Below, piece after piece: positions 35,591-43,409 of a DNA stretch of 64,000 bases (the stretch's first letter is position 1; each line of letters opens with the position of its first letter). The notes beneath the pieces are model-generated. The model saw only the letters and a program-made list of their open reading frames with translations, had not been told where the DNA came from and ran no database searches. A program made the translations under genes and the position numbers. The DNA is taken from positions 1-64,000 of the forward strand of contig NZ_JALOCH010000004.1 of NCBI RefSeq assembly GCF_023227875.1, given 5' to 3'. Origin of the DNA: Methanoregula sp. Lineage in GTDB: Archaea > Halobacteriota > Methanomicrobia > Methanomicrobiales > Methanospirillaceae.

Positions 35591-35720
35591 GGATTTCATT
35601 ACGGGAGATATAACGATTCTAACGCAGTCATCTACCGGTTCCCCGGCTGGTTGACAACAATGAGATTGCTGGCAACTTCTTACGGGGCCAAGAAAAGCGA
35701 AATCCCGGTTTCAGGAATGA

Positions 35721-36818
35721 TCATGCTTGCCCGGGATATTTTTTTACAATTTCCTGTTCCAGTTCTTCAATGGTAGGCAGACTTCCCCGCAACTCCTCCG
35801 GAAGCGATGCTGCACTACGAGTACGCCATTCTGATACCCCGATAGGTTTCCCCATGTCACGCAGGGCGTACTCGACCGTCAGGTGTTTTTTGGTTTTGCA
35901 TAACACCAGACCAATCGAAGGATGATCTCCTGGCTGGCGCATCCGGTCATCGACAACCGAGAGATAGAAATTCATTTTACCGGCATGTTCCGGAGAGAAC
36001 TCTTCCATCTTGAGATCGATCACGACAAAACACCGGAGTTTCAGGTGGTAGAAAAGGAGGTCGATGTAATACTCGCTCCCCTCAACTTCAAGCAGGAATT
36101 GTCGCCCTACAAAAGAGAATCCTACTCCCAGTTCGAGAAGAAATTTCTGGATATGATCCATGAGCCCCTGTTCCAGATCCCGCTCCCGTGCTGATGCACC
36201 AAGTGTCAGGAAACTGAAGATATAGGGATCCTTGAATGTCTGAAGCGCGAGGTCTGACTGCGGTGCAGGAAGCGTATCCGGAAAGTTCGTGAGCGCCTTT
36301 CCCTGTCGCGAGTAGAGATCTGAATCGATCTGGTGCTGGAGAATTGCACGCGACCAGCTATGACCGACTGCCATCCTGGCATACCATATCCTCCGGACAG
36401 GATCTTTTACTTTTTCAATGAGGATCACATTGTGGCCCCATGGAATATGCAGGATTGCTTCAGGCAGCGGGCAGCTGGTTTGTCCCACAGCCTGTGGGAC
36501 AATTGGAACCGGGGGGTACGCTTGAAAAAATGCACGCATACGGTAGAGATTTGTCCGGGAAAATCCTCCGGCGCCGGGAAATTCCCCCTGGAGGTCCCGG
36601 GCGAGCGTATCAATGATCTTCGTGCCCCACCCCGCGACATCCTGTTTTTCCACAAGATCGCGTCCTATCTGCCAGTAGAGGATGATCAATTCCCGGTTAA
36701 CGGATACGACAGCGTTTACCTGTGCTGACCGGATCCGGTTTTTCAGCGAGGCGATAAATTCCGGGTAATCGGGAGGGAGTTTTTGGTTATCGGGAGTGAT
36801 TGTGATCCTGCGGTTCAT
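35721..36818 (-). CDS. YhcG-family PD-(D/E)XK nuclease (DUF1016)
   Basis: 365 residues. The N-terminal DUF1016 helical domain has the usual VNAVVSVNRELIILYWQIGR and WGTKIIDTLARDLQGEFPG. The C-terminal PDDEXK nuclease domain has YYIDLLFYHLKLRCFVVIDL, with catalytic Asp and the D-x-K replaced in style by VIDLK, then GKMNFYLSVVDD. YhcG proteins are linked to phage defence and mobile elements; their target is unknown. A second, frameshifted copy is at 59351-60509. Monocistronic. Confidence 0.9.
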   Translation of the reverse strand: MNRRITITPDNQKLPPDYPEFIASLKNRIRSAQVNAVVSVNRELIILYWQIGRDLVEKQDVAGWGTKIIDTLARDLQGEFPGAGGFSRTNLYRMRAFFQAYPPVPIVPQAVGQTSCPLPEAILHIPWGHNVILIEKVKDPVRRIWYARMAVGHSWSRAILQHQIDSDLYSRQGKALTNFPDTLPAPQSDLALQTFKDPYIFSFLTLGASARERDLEQGLMDHIQKFLLELGVGFSFVGRQFLLEVEGSEYYIDLLFYHLKLRCFVVIDLKMEEFSPEHAGKMNFYLSVVDDRMRQPGDHPSIGLVLCKTKKHLTVEYALRDMGKPIGVSEWRTRSAASLPEELRGSLPTIEELEQEIVKKYPGQA

Positions 36819-37138
36819 CGGCCTGCCTCATTTGTACCCGGAGTGTAGTGAGTTATGAGGATAAGGATCCCGGTTGGCGGGGTGAAAGTGGAGTCTGGCA
36901 CCTAAAAAACGATCTCGCATCAATTCGAGGATGGGATAGTTTGTGAATAACCGGCGTGGTATTGTCATTCCAGTATTCCGGTGACTGGTGAGATTTTCCC
37001 GGAATGACAGAGCACCATGTCGAACGATGTTCAACAGCCGGGAGGGATAAGCCCTGAAAAATAATTTGAGATGATGACCGGGAATAAGATAAGCAATTAT
37101 ACATTATCATCAGCAAAAAATTAAAATTTACAATAGAG
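36819..37138. other. Intergenic region with second copy of a 70-bp segment
   Basis: The segment 36835-36902 resembles 33578-33646. The remainder contains the upstream flank of the YhcG gene and the AT-rich 3' flank of the PIN gene; no gene seen. Confidence 0.4.
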
Positions 37139-37660
37139 TTATTCCAACTTTTGTCGTTGTTTCCATATTTTGAGAAGAGCATCACATTCATCTTTTGGAG
37201 GAAATCTCTTGCTGTTTTGAATTAATTTGTATGCAGTAATAGCCTGGGCATAAGTAATGAGTTCTTGATCGGCAAGATAACCAATTAACCAGCAGGTCCC
37301 GTGGCAATCCACGCAATTATCCACTGCAGCACGACGCAATGCCCCATCACCGGTGATCAATACGGTATTCTTTGCTTTGGCGAGCACCAACACGGAGAGA
37401 TCCTCATACGATGGGCCGTCATATCTCCCCATCATTGCAGAAATTTCCATGACTTGTTCTGAAGGAAGTGATTCAACCAACAAGCCCATTGTTGCCAGTT
37501 CCTGAAACGGGGGATTTCGCAATTCATGAATGATTAAATCAGTAATAATGAATCTACAAGGTAAGTGAAATATAATCGGGAGCAGTTTTCCGCAATGCAG
37601 GTCAATAATGGTATTGGTATCAACCACATACCGTTGCGGATTGCCCTGTGTCTGATTCAC
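37139..37660 (-). CDS. PIN-domain toxin of XRE-ImmA/PIN locus 1
   Basis: 173 residues. PIN acidic residues are visible in YVVDTNTIIDLHCGK, TDLIIHELRNPPF, SYEDLSVLVLAKAKNTVLIT and GDGALRRAAVDN, followed by a basic helical tail. It begins inside the 3' end of the regulator gene (41-base overlap). A paralogous pair, in the same order, is at 39978-41520. PIN proteins cleave RNA; this one is presumably held in check by the XRE-ImmA partner. Confidence 0.82.
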   Translation of the reverse strand: MNQTQGNPQRYVVDTNTIIDLHCGKLLPIIFHLPCRFIITDLIIHELRNPPFQELATMGLLVESLPSEQVMEISAMMGRYDGPSYEDLSVLVLAKAKNTVLITGDGALRRAAVDNCVDCHGTCWLIGYLADQELITYAQAITAYKLIQNSKRFPPKDECDALLKIWKQRQKLE

Positions 37661-38681
37661 CTTCGAACGAATAGAAAGAACTGATGTCCTGGTTTAACAA
37701 TTCGGCAGCTTTGGATAGGGAGATAATTCCTTCTGCATGGGATTTTAAAACCAGCGTGGCCAAAAAAATCGGCTCCTCGCCTTTCATGTCATCATGGGGT
37801 TCGACTTTCTTCCATCCCTTGATCGAGAACAGTTTGATCATACCGATATACGTGTCCTGTGAGATCACGCCAAGTTCTTTTGCCCGGAAGAGCCAGGCTC
37901 CCATCGAGAAGCCATATTTTTCTTTAAGAAGGAGGAGTTCTCTTACCGTGATTTTTTGTCGGGTCCTGCCGAGTTCGAAAAAAATCCTTTCCGCCGGGAC
38001 TAAAAAAGCACCTGCGAACCGGTGCATCGCTTTCTCCTCATCGATTTCCCCCTCGACTTCGAGGAGACAATGTCCAAGTTCATGGGCAAGGGAGAAACGC
38101 TGGCGTGCCCGTGGGAGATTTTCTTTCATGACAATAACCGGGTGGCTGTCACATCGCGTGAATAATGCATCAAATTGGGTGATCCCTTTGATGATCCCGA
38201 TCTTGATGCCTTTGTCTTCCAGAAGTGTTGTCAGGTTTTCCAGGGGGACGTTGCCCAGGCCCCATGCTTTCCGCAGGCTCTTTGCGGCGCTTTCTGCGTC
38301 TTCAAATGAGGAGATCTTTTTTGGAAAGCCCTTTGGCATTTCAAAGCTCCTGCTGGTCCCGGAAATTCTTTCGATCTGAAAGTACCTCTCCAGCCAGTCC
38401 TTTGTCTCAGCGTTAATCTGCCGTTCGTCCCGTTTCAACATCTTCCTGGTCCGGAATGCAAGGCACGTCAGCTGTATCTGCTGGCCCGGAGGGCGTAGCA
38501 GGGATGCTATGGGGACCTGTAATTCAGTACTGATTTTGATCAGGCGCTGTGAATCCGGAACCAGCAGGTCTTTTTCATATTTGTTTATCGTTGTGTGCGA
38601 TACGCCGATCTTTTCTGCAAGATCCCGCAAGGAAATCCTGAGCGTTTCTCTTCTTAATTTTATATTCTCCCCAAGGCTCAT
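37620..38681 (-). CDS. XRE-ImmA/IrrE regulator-protease, locus 1
   Basis: 353 residues. The N-terminal Cro/C1-type helix-turn-helix (about 6-60: LRDLAEKIGVSHTTINKYEK) is followed by an ImmA/IrrE-type zinc-protease-like domain with HELGH (RQRFSLAHELGHCLLEVEGE) and the downstream Glu region EEKAMHRFAGAFLVP. It serves as antitoxin/repressor for the overlapping PIN gene and probably binds the operator at 38701-38739. Confidence 0.9.
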   Translation of the reverse strand: MSLGENIKLRRETLRISLRDLAEKIGVSHTTINKYEKDLLVPDSQRLIKISTELQVPIASLLRPPGQQIQLTCLAFRTRKMLKRDERQINAETKDWLERYFQIERISGTSRSFEMPKGFPKKISSFEDAESAAKSLRKAWGLGNVPLENLTTLLEDKGIKIGIIKGITQFDALFTRCDSHPVIVMKENLPRARQRFSLAHELGHCLLEVEGEIDEEKAMHRFAGAFLVPAERIFFELGRTRQKITVRELLLLKEKYGFSMGAWLFRAKELGVISQDTYIGMIKLFSIKGWKKVEPHDDMKGEEPIFLATLVLKSHAEGIISLSKAAELLNQDISSFYSFEGESDTGQSATVCG

Positions 38682-38700
38682 GGATTCACCAGAATGATTT

Positions 38701-38739
38701 GGTTTACAAAACGATTGACTATACTACTATTTGTAACCC
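38701..38739. promoter_or_regulatory. Operator/promoter of XRE-ImmA locus 1
   Basis: GGTTTACAAA (38701-38710) and TTTGTAACC (38730-38738) form an inverted pair 20 bases before the start codon. The TATA-like gtttaaatat lies just upstream (38741-38750 region, minus strand). The same half-site GGTTTACAAA is used at the paralogous locus (39919-39958). Probably bound by the XRE domain. Confidence 0.65.
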
Positions 38740-38776
38740 GATATTTAAACGTGTGTCATTTGATAATGGATAAAAC

Positions 38777-39063
38777 GGGTCTGATGCTCACCGGGGTCTA
38801 CCGTTCGGGGAAGGGCAGACTTGAGAAAATGTTCATCAGGATATTTTCGAAGGCTGACGCACTCGAAGAAACCTGAAGGTTTCTTCTCTTCCTCGATCTT
38901 CGAAGAGCTCTGAAGAATTCTTCTCATCTCACAAGTCTGATGACTTTCAACAAGAGGGAGTTTTCTAACTCCCTCTGCCACATTTCATAAGAGATGCGGC
39001 ATTCTGATGACCTGTCAGATTCTAAAAAAAGATCTCGGACCCAGCCGCGTGGGCTAACCCCGG
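38777..39063 (-). repeat. Variable-stem hairpin element, copy A
   Basis: Ends (read on the minus strand) are CCGGGGTTAGCCCACGCGGC and CCCCGGTGAGCATCAGACCC. The inside holds several perfect hairpins: AAAAT-gttcatcaggat-ATTTT (38826-38847), GAAGAAACC-tgaa-GGTTTCTTC (38865-38886) and GAGGGAGTT-ttct-AACTCCCTC (38954-38975). No coding sequence. Confidence 0.7.
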
Positions 39064-39137
39064 AAAATTCCGGTTATCTGACGATATTAAAACAAAAGAC
39101 ATATTGAAGTCCGGATGAAAGAGAGCGATGACAGCAG

Positions 39138-39788
39138 ATGGCAAAATTTTTAGATGGTTCCGGGGTTCAGTCTGCAATCACGGATATCATAAAAAATGCA
39201 GAGAGAAAACTGCTGATAGTATCGCCCTATCTTAAAATTTCCACCCAGACGAAACATTACCTCAAGAGCATCGATAAGAAGAATATTCCCACGGTGATCA
39301 TTTTCCGGACCGGGAAAAATGTCAATGACGATGACCTGGCTTTTTTCAAAGAGCTGAGTCACCTGAAATACGGGCAGTGTGAAAACCTCCATTCGAAATG
39401 TTATCTCAATGAAAAAGAGGGATTGATCACCTCAATGAACCTCCATGAATATTCCCAGACGCATAACTGGGAAATGGGAATCCTCTTTTCAAAACAACAT
39501 GATGCGGAAATCTACAGGGACGTAATAAAAGAACTCGGGCACCTCGTGACACAGGCAAAACCCTACACGGAAGTGAGGGCCTTTTGTATTCGTTGCGGGA
39601 AGCCAATGGATGAATTCAATCCGGGCAAGCCGCTCTGTAATAACTGCTATCCGATCTGGGCCAGATACAAGAGAAAACAATATGCGGAAAAATTCTGCCA
39701 CGCCTGCGGGAGTGACAGGACGACCAGCCACCTTTCGTTTGAGAAGCCGCTGTGTAAGGATTGTGCCGGGAAGATGCAGAAGAAATGA
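39138..39788 (+). CDS. Phospholipase D-like domain protein with zinc ribbons
   Basis: 216 residues. Residues 1-145 have a PLD-like fold with one HKD-type motif, LHSKCYLNEKEGLITSMNLH (H-x-K then S-x-N). PLD enzymes normally act as dimers, giving two motifs, and many are nucleases. Residues 150-216 have two zinc-binding Cys clusters (CIRCGKPMDEF...CNNCYPIW; CHACGSD...CKDCAG). It lies in the defence region between two hairpin-element copies; the role is likely DNA or RNA cleavage, not proven. Confidence 0.82.
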   Translation: MAKFLDGSGVQSAITDIIKNAERKLLIVSPYLKISTQTKHYLKSIDKKNIPTVIIFRTGKNVNDDDLAFFKELSHLKYGQCENLHSKCYLNEKEGLITSMNLHEYSQTHNWEMGILFSKQHDAEIYRDVIKELGHLVTQAKPYTEVRAFCIRCGKPMDEFNPGKPLCNNCYPIWARYKRKQYAEKFCHACGSDRTTSHLSFEKPLCKDCAGKMQKK

Positions 39789-39806
39789 TTTTACACTATT
39801 CTTTCT

Positions 39807-39858
39807 GGGGTCTGACGCTCATCGGGGCTCCGCCCCTCGCCGCGTGGGCTAGCCCCGG
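39807..39858 (-). repeat. Variable-stem hairpin element, minimal copy B
   Basis: Only the two ends remain, joined by a short GGGGCTccgcCCC turn: GGTCTGACGCTCATCGGGGC...CGCCGCGTGGGCTAGCCCCG. It is about 52 bases and lies just after the PLD gene. It shows that the ends alone form the core of the element. Confidence 0.7.
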
Positions 39859-39918
39859 AAGGATTCACACATCAAGGACCCGAATACTTATTACCCATGC
39901 CTGCAATTACGTATTAGT

Positions 39919-39958
39919 GGTTTACAAATTGTTGTAAAAAATAACAATTTTGTAAACC
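39919..39958. promoter_or_regulatory. Operator of XRE-ImmA locus 2
   Basis: A 40-bp inverted repeat, GGTTTACAAATTGTT...AACAATTTTGTAAACC, ends 19 bases before the ATG at 39978; GGAGG follows as ribosome-binding site. Its outer half-sites match those of locus 1. Likely autoregulation by the XRE-ImmA protein. Confidence 0.75.
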
Positions 39959-39977
39959 GATTTAGAGGAGGCAAATT

Positions 39978-41039
39978 ATGGATTTGGGAACCAGGATACG
40001 GATGGCACGTACCGCAGGAGGTCTCAGTCTCCGGGCCCTGGCAGAAAAAGCAGACATCAGTGCGATGGCAATATCGAAGTACGAAAATGGGAAAGATGTC
40101 CCGAGGTCAGGCGTACTAATTAGGCTGAGTAAGGCTCTCGATGTCAATGTTGATTATTTCTTCCGGACGGTAGAGGTGAATCTGTCACGTCCGATGTACC
40201 GGAACCATGATGTCCTGCCTAAAAAAGAAGAGAATGAGATACACGAGCAGATCCGGGATCTGATTGAGCGCTATCTGGAGATAGAGGAAATTGTCGGAAG
40301 CCCCCAGCAATTTCGGATGCCTCCAAAAGAGAGACGTCGGGTAGCAGAGCTTGATGATGCAGAAATCGTTGCCCAAAACCTCAGATCTTTTTGGAAACTC
40401 GGGACGGATCCTATCGAGAACATGATCGATATTTTCGAACAAAATGGAATCAAGGTGGGAGAGATTGACGGCACGAAAAACTTCGATGCTCTTACGTTCT
40501 TTGTTGATGAGAAGACGCCGGTTATTGTCGTGAAGAAAAATGTTGTCGGCGATCGGCAGCGTTTCAGCCTCGCGCACGAATTGGGTCACATTGTGATGGA
40601 CCTCACCCCGGGCATTAATTCGGAAAATGCTGCTCACAGATTTGCCGGCGCTTTCCTTGCTCCATCGAACGGGTTGATTGCGGACCTTGGAGCGAAGAGA
40701 AATATGCTCGATATTTACGAACTTCATCTTCTCAAACATAAGTATGGCATAAGTATGCAGGCCCTTATCTATCGAGCTCGGGATCTTCATATCATCACTC
40801 CTGCAAAATGGAGCCAGATATTTGATATCTTCACTGAACGTGACTGGAGGGAAAGGGAACCCGGCGATCAACTGAGACCCGAGACTCCTAACAGAATGAA
40901 ACGCATGATATTCCGTGCTCTTAGTGAGCATAAGATTACCCGCTCGCGGGCGGCTGAACTTATTGGAACAGATTTCGACCAGTTCTGCAGAAACGAGATC
41001 AACGAGCATAATGGTTTCCCGATCCCCGTGTGTGACTGA
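39978..41039 (+). CDS. XRE-ImmA/IrrE regulator-protease, locus 2
   Basis: 353 residues, same length and plan as locus 1. HTH: LRALAEKADISAMAISKYEN. ImmA domain with RQRFSLAHELGHIVMDLTPG and ENAAHRFAGAFLAPS. A C-terminal helical segment (SEHKITRSRAAELIGTDFDQ) probably binds the PIN partner. Strong GGAGG site and palindromic operator upstream. The next gene begins within its last 29 bases. Confidence 0.9.
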   Translation: MDLGTRIRMARTAGGLSLRALAEKADISAMAISKYENGKDVPRSGVLIRLSKALDVNVDYFFRTVEVNLSRPMYRNHDVLPKKEENEIHEQIRDLIERYLEIEEIVGSPQQFRMPPKERRRVAELDDAEIVAQNLRSFWKLGTDPIENMIDIFEQNGIKVGEIDGTKNFDALTFFVDEKTPVIVVKKNVVGDRQRFSLAHELGHIVMDLTPGINSENAAHRFAGAFLAPSNGLIADLGAKRNMLDIYELHLLKHKYGISMQALIYRARDLHIITPAKWSQIFDIFTERDWREREPGDQLRPETPNRMKRMIFRALSEHKITRSRAAELIGTDFDQFCRNEINEHNGFPIPVCD

Positions 41040-41520
41040 TGCAAGTATCCTCTTCGATGTCGTGAATGGAGGAGTTGTACATGAAATGTTCCAACTCCCT
41101 TACATTTTTTTAACAAGTGATCTTATTGCAGATATTGAATTACAAAATCCACCATTTTCTGAATTCCATGACGAGGGACTCAGAAAAAAAGAATTGTCCA
41201 AGCTACAATCGGCAGAAGTAAGAATAATTCGAAATTCTCAGAAAAATCTCTCGATCTATGATATATCCGCCTTCATTCTCGCCCGGGATCAAAAAATAAT
41301 TCTCTTGACCGGTGATGATGCACTTAGGACGTTTGGTCTAACACACAGTGTGGAAGTTCATGGTGTACTCTGGGTTCTGGATATGCTCATCACGCATGGA
41401 ATCCTGAGTAAGCAAGAAGCCGCCCGGGCTCTTCAACAGATCAGTGACCATAACAGCTACCTGCCAAAGAAAGAATGTGCTGAGCGAATTGCGCTGTGGT
41501 CTGAATCAAGCGAGGTTTGA
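41011..41520 (+). CDS. PIN-domain toxin of XRE-ImmA/PIN locus 2
   Basis: 169 residues from ATG 41011. PIN residues: VTDASILFDVVNGG, LTSDLIADIELQNPPF, LSIYDISAFILARDQKIILL, and TGDDALRTFG. It is paralogous to the locus 1 toxin (same ELQNPPF/ELRNPPF, HGVLW/HGTCW and C-terminal PKKECAERI/PKDECDALL). The stop is 3 bases before the exonuclease start, so the exonuclease may be transcribed from the TA promoter. Confidence 0.8.
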   Translation: MVSRSPCVTDASILFDVVNGGVVHEMFQLPYIFLTSDLIADIELQNPPFSEFHDEGLRKKELSKLQSAEVRIIRNSQKNLSIYDISAFILARDQKIILLTGDDALRTFGLTHSVEVHGVLWVLDMLITHGILSKQEAARALQQISDHNSYLPKKECAERIALWSESSEV

Positions 41521-41522
41521 AA

Positions 41523-42104
41523 ATGTATCTTTTTGTCGATACCGAAACTACCGGTTTACCAAAATCATTTACTGCTCCATTGCAGGAAATCGATAATTGG
41601 CCAAGAATTGTTCAATTGGCATGGGCCCTTCACGATGATGAAGGACATTCAATTGATTTGAAAAGTGACATTATAATTCCGGAAAATTTTGAAATCCCTG
41701 AAGAAGCTGTAAAAAAACATGGGATTACAAAAGAAAAAGCCTTGCAAGTGGGTATCCCAATCGAACATGCGCTCAAGCAATTAAATAAAAATATTAAAAA
41801 AAGTTCCACGATAATTGCTCATAATATTGACTTTGATATTCCAACGATAAATGCAGAATTTTGTAGATCCTCTATTAAGACCTCACTATTAGAGAAATCA
41901 ACATTTTGCACGATGAAATCAAAAGAAATTATTTCATTCTGCAAAATTTCCAAACCATATGGTAGTGGATACAAATGGCCATCTCTTCCAGAATTGCATA
42001 GAAAATTGTATAATAAAACATTTGATGGGGAGCATGATGCCAGTAAAGATGTTGAAGCCTGTGCATATTGCTTTTTTGAATTAAAGAGACGGGGAGTTAT
42101 TTAA
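41523..42104 (+). CDS. DEDDh 3'-5' exonuclease (DnaQ-like)
   Basis: 193 residues from ATG 41523 (GAGG upstream). Catalytic pattern: FVDTETTGLP (ExoI), IAHNIDFDIPTINAEF (ExoII), and HDASKDVEAC (ExoIII, DEDDh subtype). The family trims 3' ends of DNA or RNA. It is AT-rich like the following minus-strand operon, which it faces tail to tail, marking the left edge of that island. Confidence 0.88.
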   Translation: MYLFVDTETTGLPKSFTAPLQEIDNWPRIVQLAWALHDDEGHSIDLKSDIIIPENFEIPEEAVKKHGITKEKALQVGIPIEHALKQLNKNIKKSSTIIAHNIDFDIPTINAEFCRSSIKTSLLEKSTFCTMKSKEIISFCKISKPYGSGYKWPSLPELHRKLYNKTFDGEHDASKDVEACAYCFFELKRRGVI

Positions 42105-42139
42105 TTTTTCAAATTTCTAATTTGAGAAATTCGATAAGT

Positions 42140-43396
42140 TCATTCTTTTTCATGAAATCCATTAAAATATCGATTAAATGTCCAAACATTATGAAAACCT
42201 CTTCTCTTGTTTCTATTGGTTCCTCGAAAGATTATCACATGGATACCTAATTGTCCACAAATATCGCAATCACATTTTTTCCATGGCTTATCTTCAAGAG
42301 TTGCTCTATACCGTTCTTGGATTGTTTCAATTTTTTCTTGCCGTCTGAGTAAAATTTTATCATAATTGATAAGAGAATTTAGAGTCTCTTCAAGAGGTAA
42401 CTTACCTTGATCATATTTGATTAAGGATTTCATAGCAATTTTTTCCATTTTTTCTAAGTCATTCTGTGAATATCCACATTTCTTTGCATTTTCATTAAGG
42501 ATTTTATTATCAGAATATGGAACTCTTATCGCAGAATACCATTTACCAGATTTTGTAAAATAATTTTTATTAGATTCTAAGAAGGCTTTTCTGAAGTATG
42601 AAGCACTATCAAAACTTGTAACACCAAATTCTTTGAATTCCCTCATGGCTTCAGGTCTGGAAATTCCGAATAAATGGATATCAACATTTTTAGTTTTGGA
42701 TTGAATTTCATCTAGAATGGCCAATATTTCCGAGGTCTCTTTTTGTACTAATCCCCCGAGGGCAATGTACTCATATCCATAATCAATTAATTTTTCAACA
42801 GATTTTTTGTATGATTTGGGGTTGAGACCTTGAGCTACTCCAATTGGCTTAAAATCAAATTTTTGTTTTCGGTGATATTTTAGGAATTTTTTAGCATTAT
42901 TTAGTGTAATTTTTATTCTTTTTTCTTTGTCTTTTTTCGACAGAATAATTTTAACTTTCTCTCCATTCACTATCTTTTGTATTGCGTCAGTTACAATATG
43001 ATCAACTGATACACCATAATCAAAATTTAATTTATTGTAGAAGTTAGCCACATTTTCTATTGAAAAGAAAGGCTCTGGTGGTATATCTTCATTGATATAT
43101 GAGAATGCTCCACAGTCACCCATAACTTGGAGAGTTCCATTTAATTTCAAATATTTTTTGATGTCTGTGTATCCTCTAATTTTTGGGTTTTTTAGATCAA
43201 GTGATGATGATTTTTTAATAAAATTTGCTAGACTGAAAAGGACCCCGTCATAGGGAGGTGGTGTCAATAAATCATGCGCATGAACATCATTAGCGGTTGG
43301 ATTTTTTTTATGTTCTGGCGAAAAACAGTCCGTTTTAAAATTAAATTTGGGATCGAGTCTATCCTCCCAATCGGGTAAAAAATATTTGATATTCAT
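42140..43396 (-). CDS. dpdA: DpdA: DNA 7-deazaguanine transglycosylase
   Basis: 418 residues. Diagnostic marks of DpdA, the tRNA-guanine transglycosylase relative that inserts preQ0 into DNA: VMGDCGAFSYINED (Asp94, probable nucleophile), YGVSVDHIV (Asp132), GVAQGLNPKSYKKSVEKL, YIALGGLV, IHLFGISRPEAM and SFDSASYFRKAFL. The C-terminal zinc site is CDCDIC (Cys375, 377, 380) with His402, within IIFRGTNRNKRRGFHNVW. preQ0 could come from the archaeosine pathway elsewhere in the genome. Last gene of an operon with a nuclease, a helicase and a DUF6884-like protein. Confidence 0.88.
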   Translation of the reverse strand: MNIKYFLPDWEDRLDPKFNFKTDCFSPEHKKNPTANDVHAHDLLTPPPYDGVLFSLANFIKKSSSLDLKNPKIRGYTDIKKYLKLNGTLQVMGDCGAFSYINEDIPPEPFFSIENVANFYNKLNFDYGVSVDHIVTDAIQKIVNGEKVKIILSKKDKEKRIKITLNNAKKFLKYHRKQKFDFKPIGVAQGLNPKSYKKSVEKLIDYGYEYIALGGLVQKETSEILAILDEIQSKTKNVDIHLFGISRPEAMREFKEFGVTSFDSASYFRKAFLESNKNYFTKSGKWYSAIRVPYSDNKILNENAKKCGYSQNDLEKMEKIAMKSLIKYDQGKLPLEETLNSLINYDKILLRRQEKIETIQERYRATLEDKPWKKCDCDICGQLGIHVIIFRGTNRNKRRGFHNVWTFNRYFNGFHEKE

Positions 43397-43409
43397 TATG
43401 ATCCTTCAA

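Noticed and set aside
39138..39788. PLD-fold protein as the DpdK component of a bacterial-type dpd cluster
   Set aside because: It is separated from dpdA by a TA locus and repeats, differs in GC content from the island, and has zinc ribbons; association cannot be supported.
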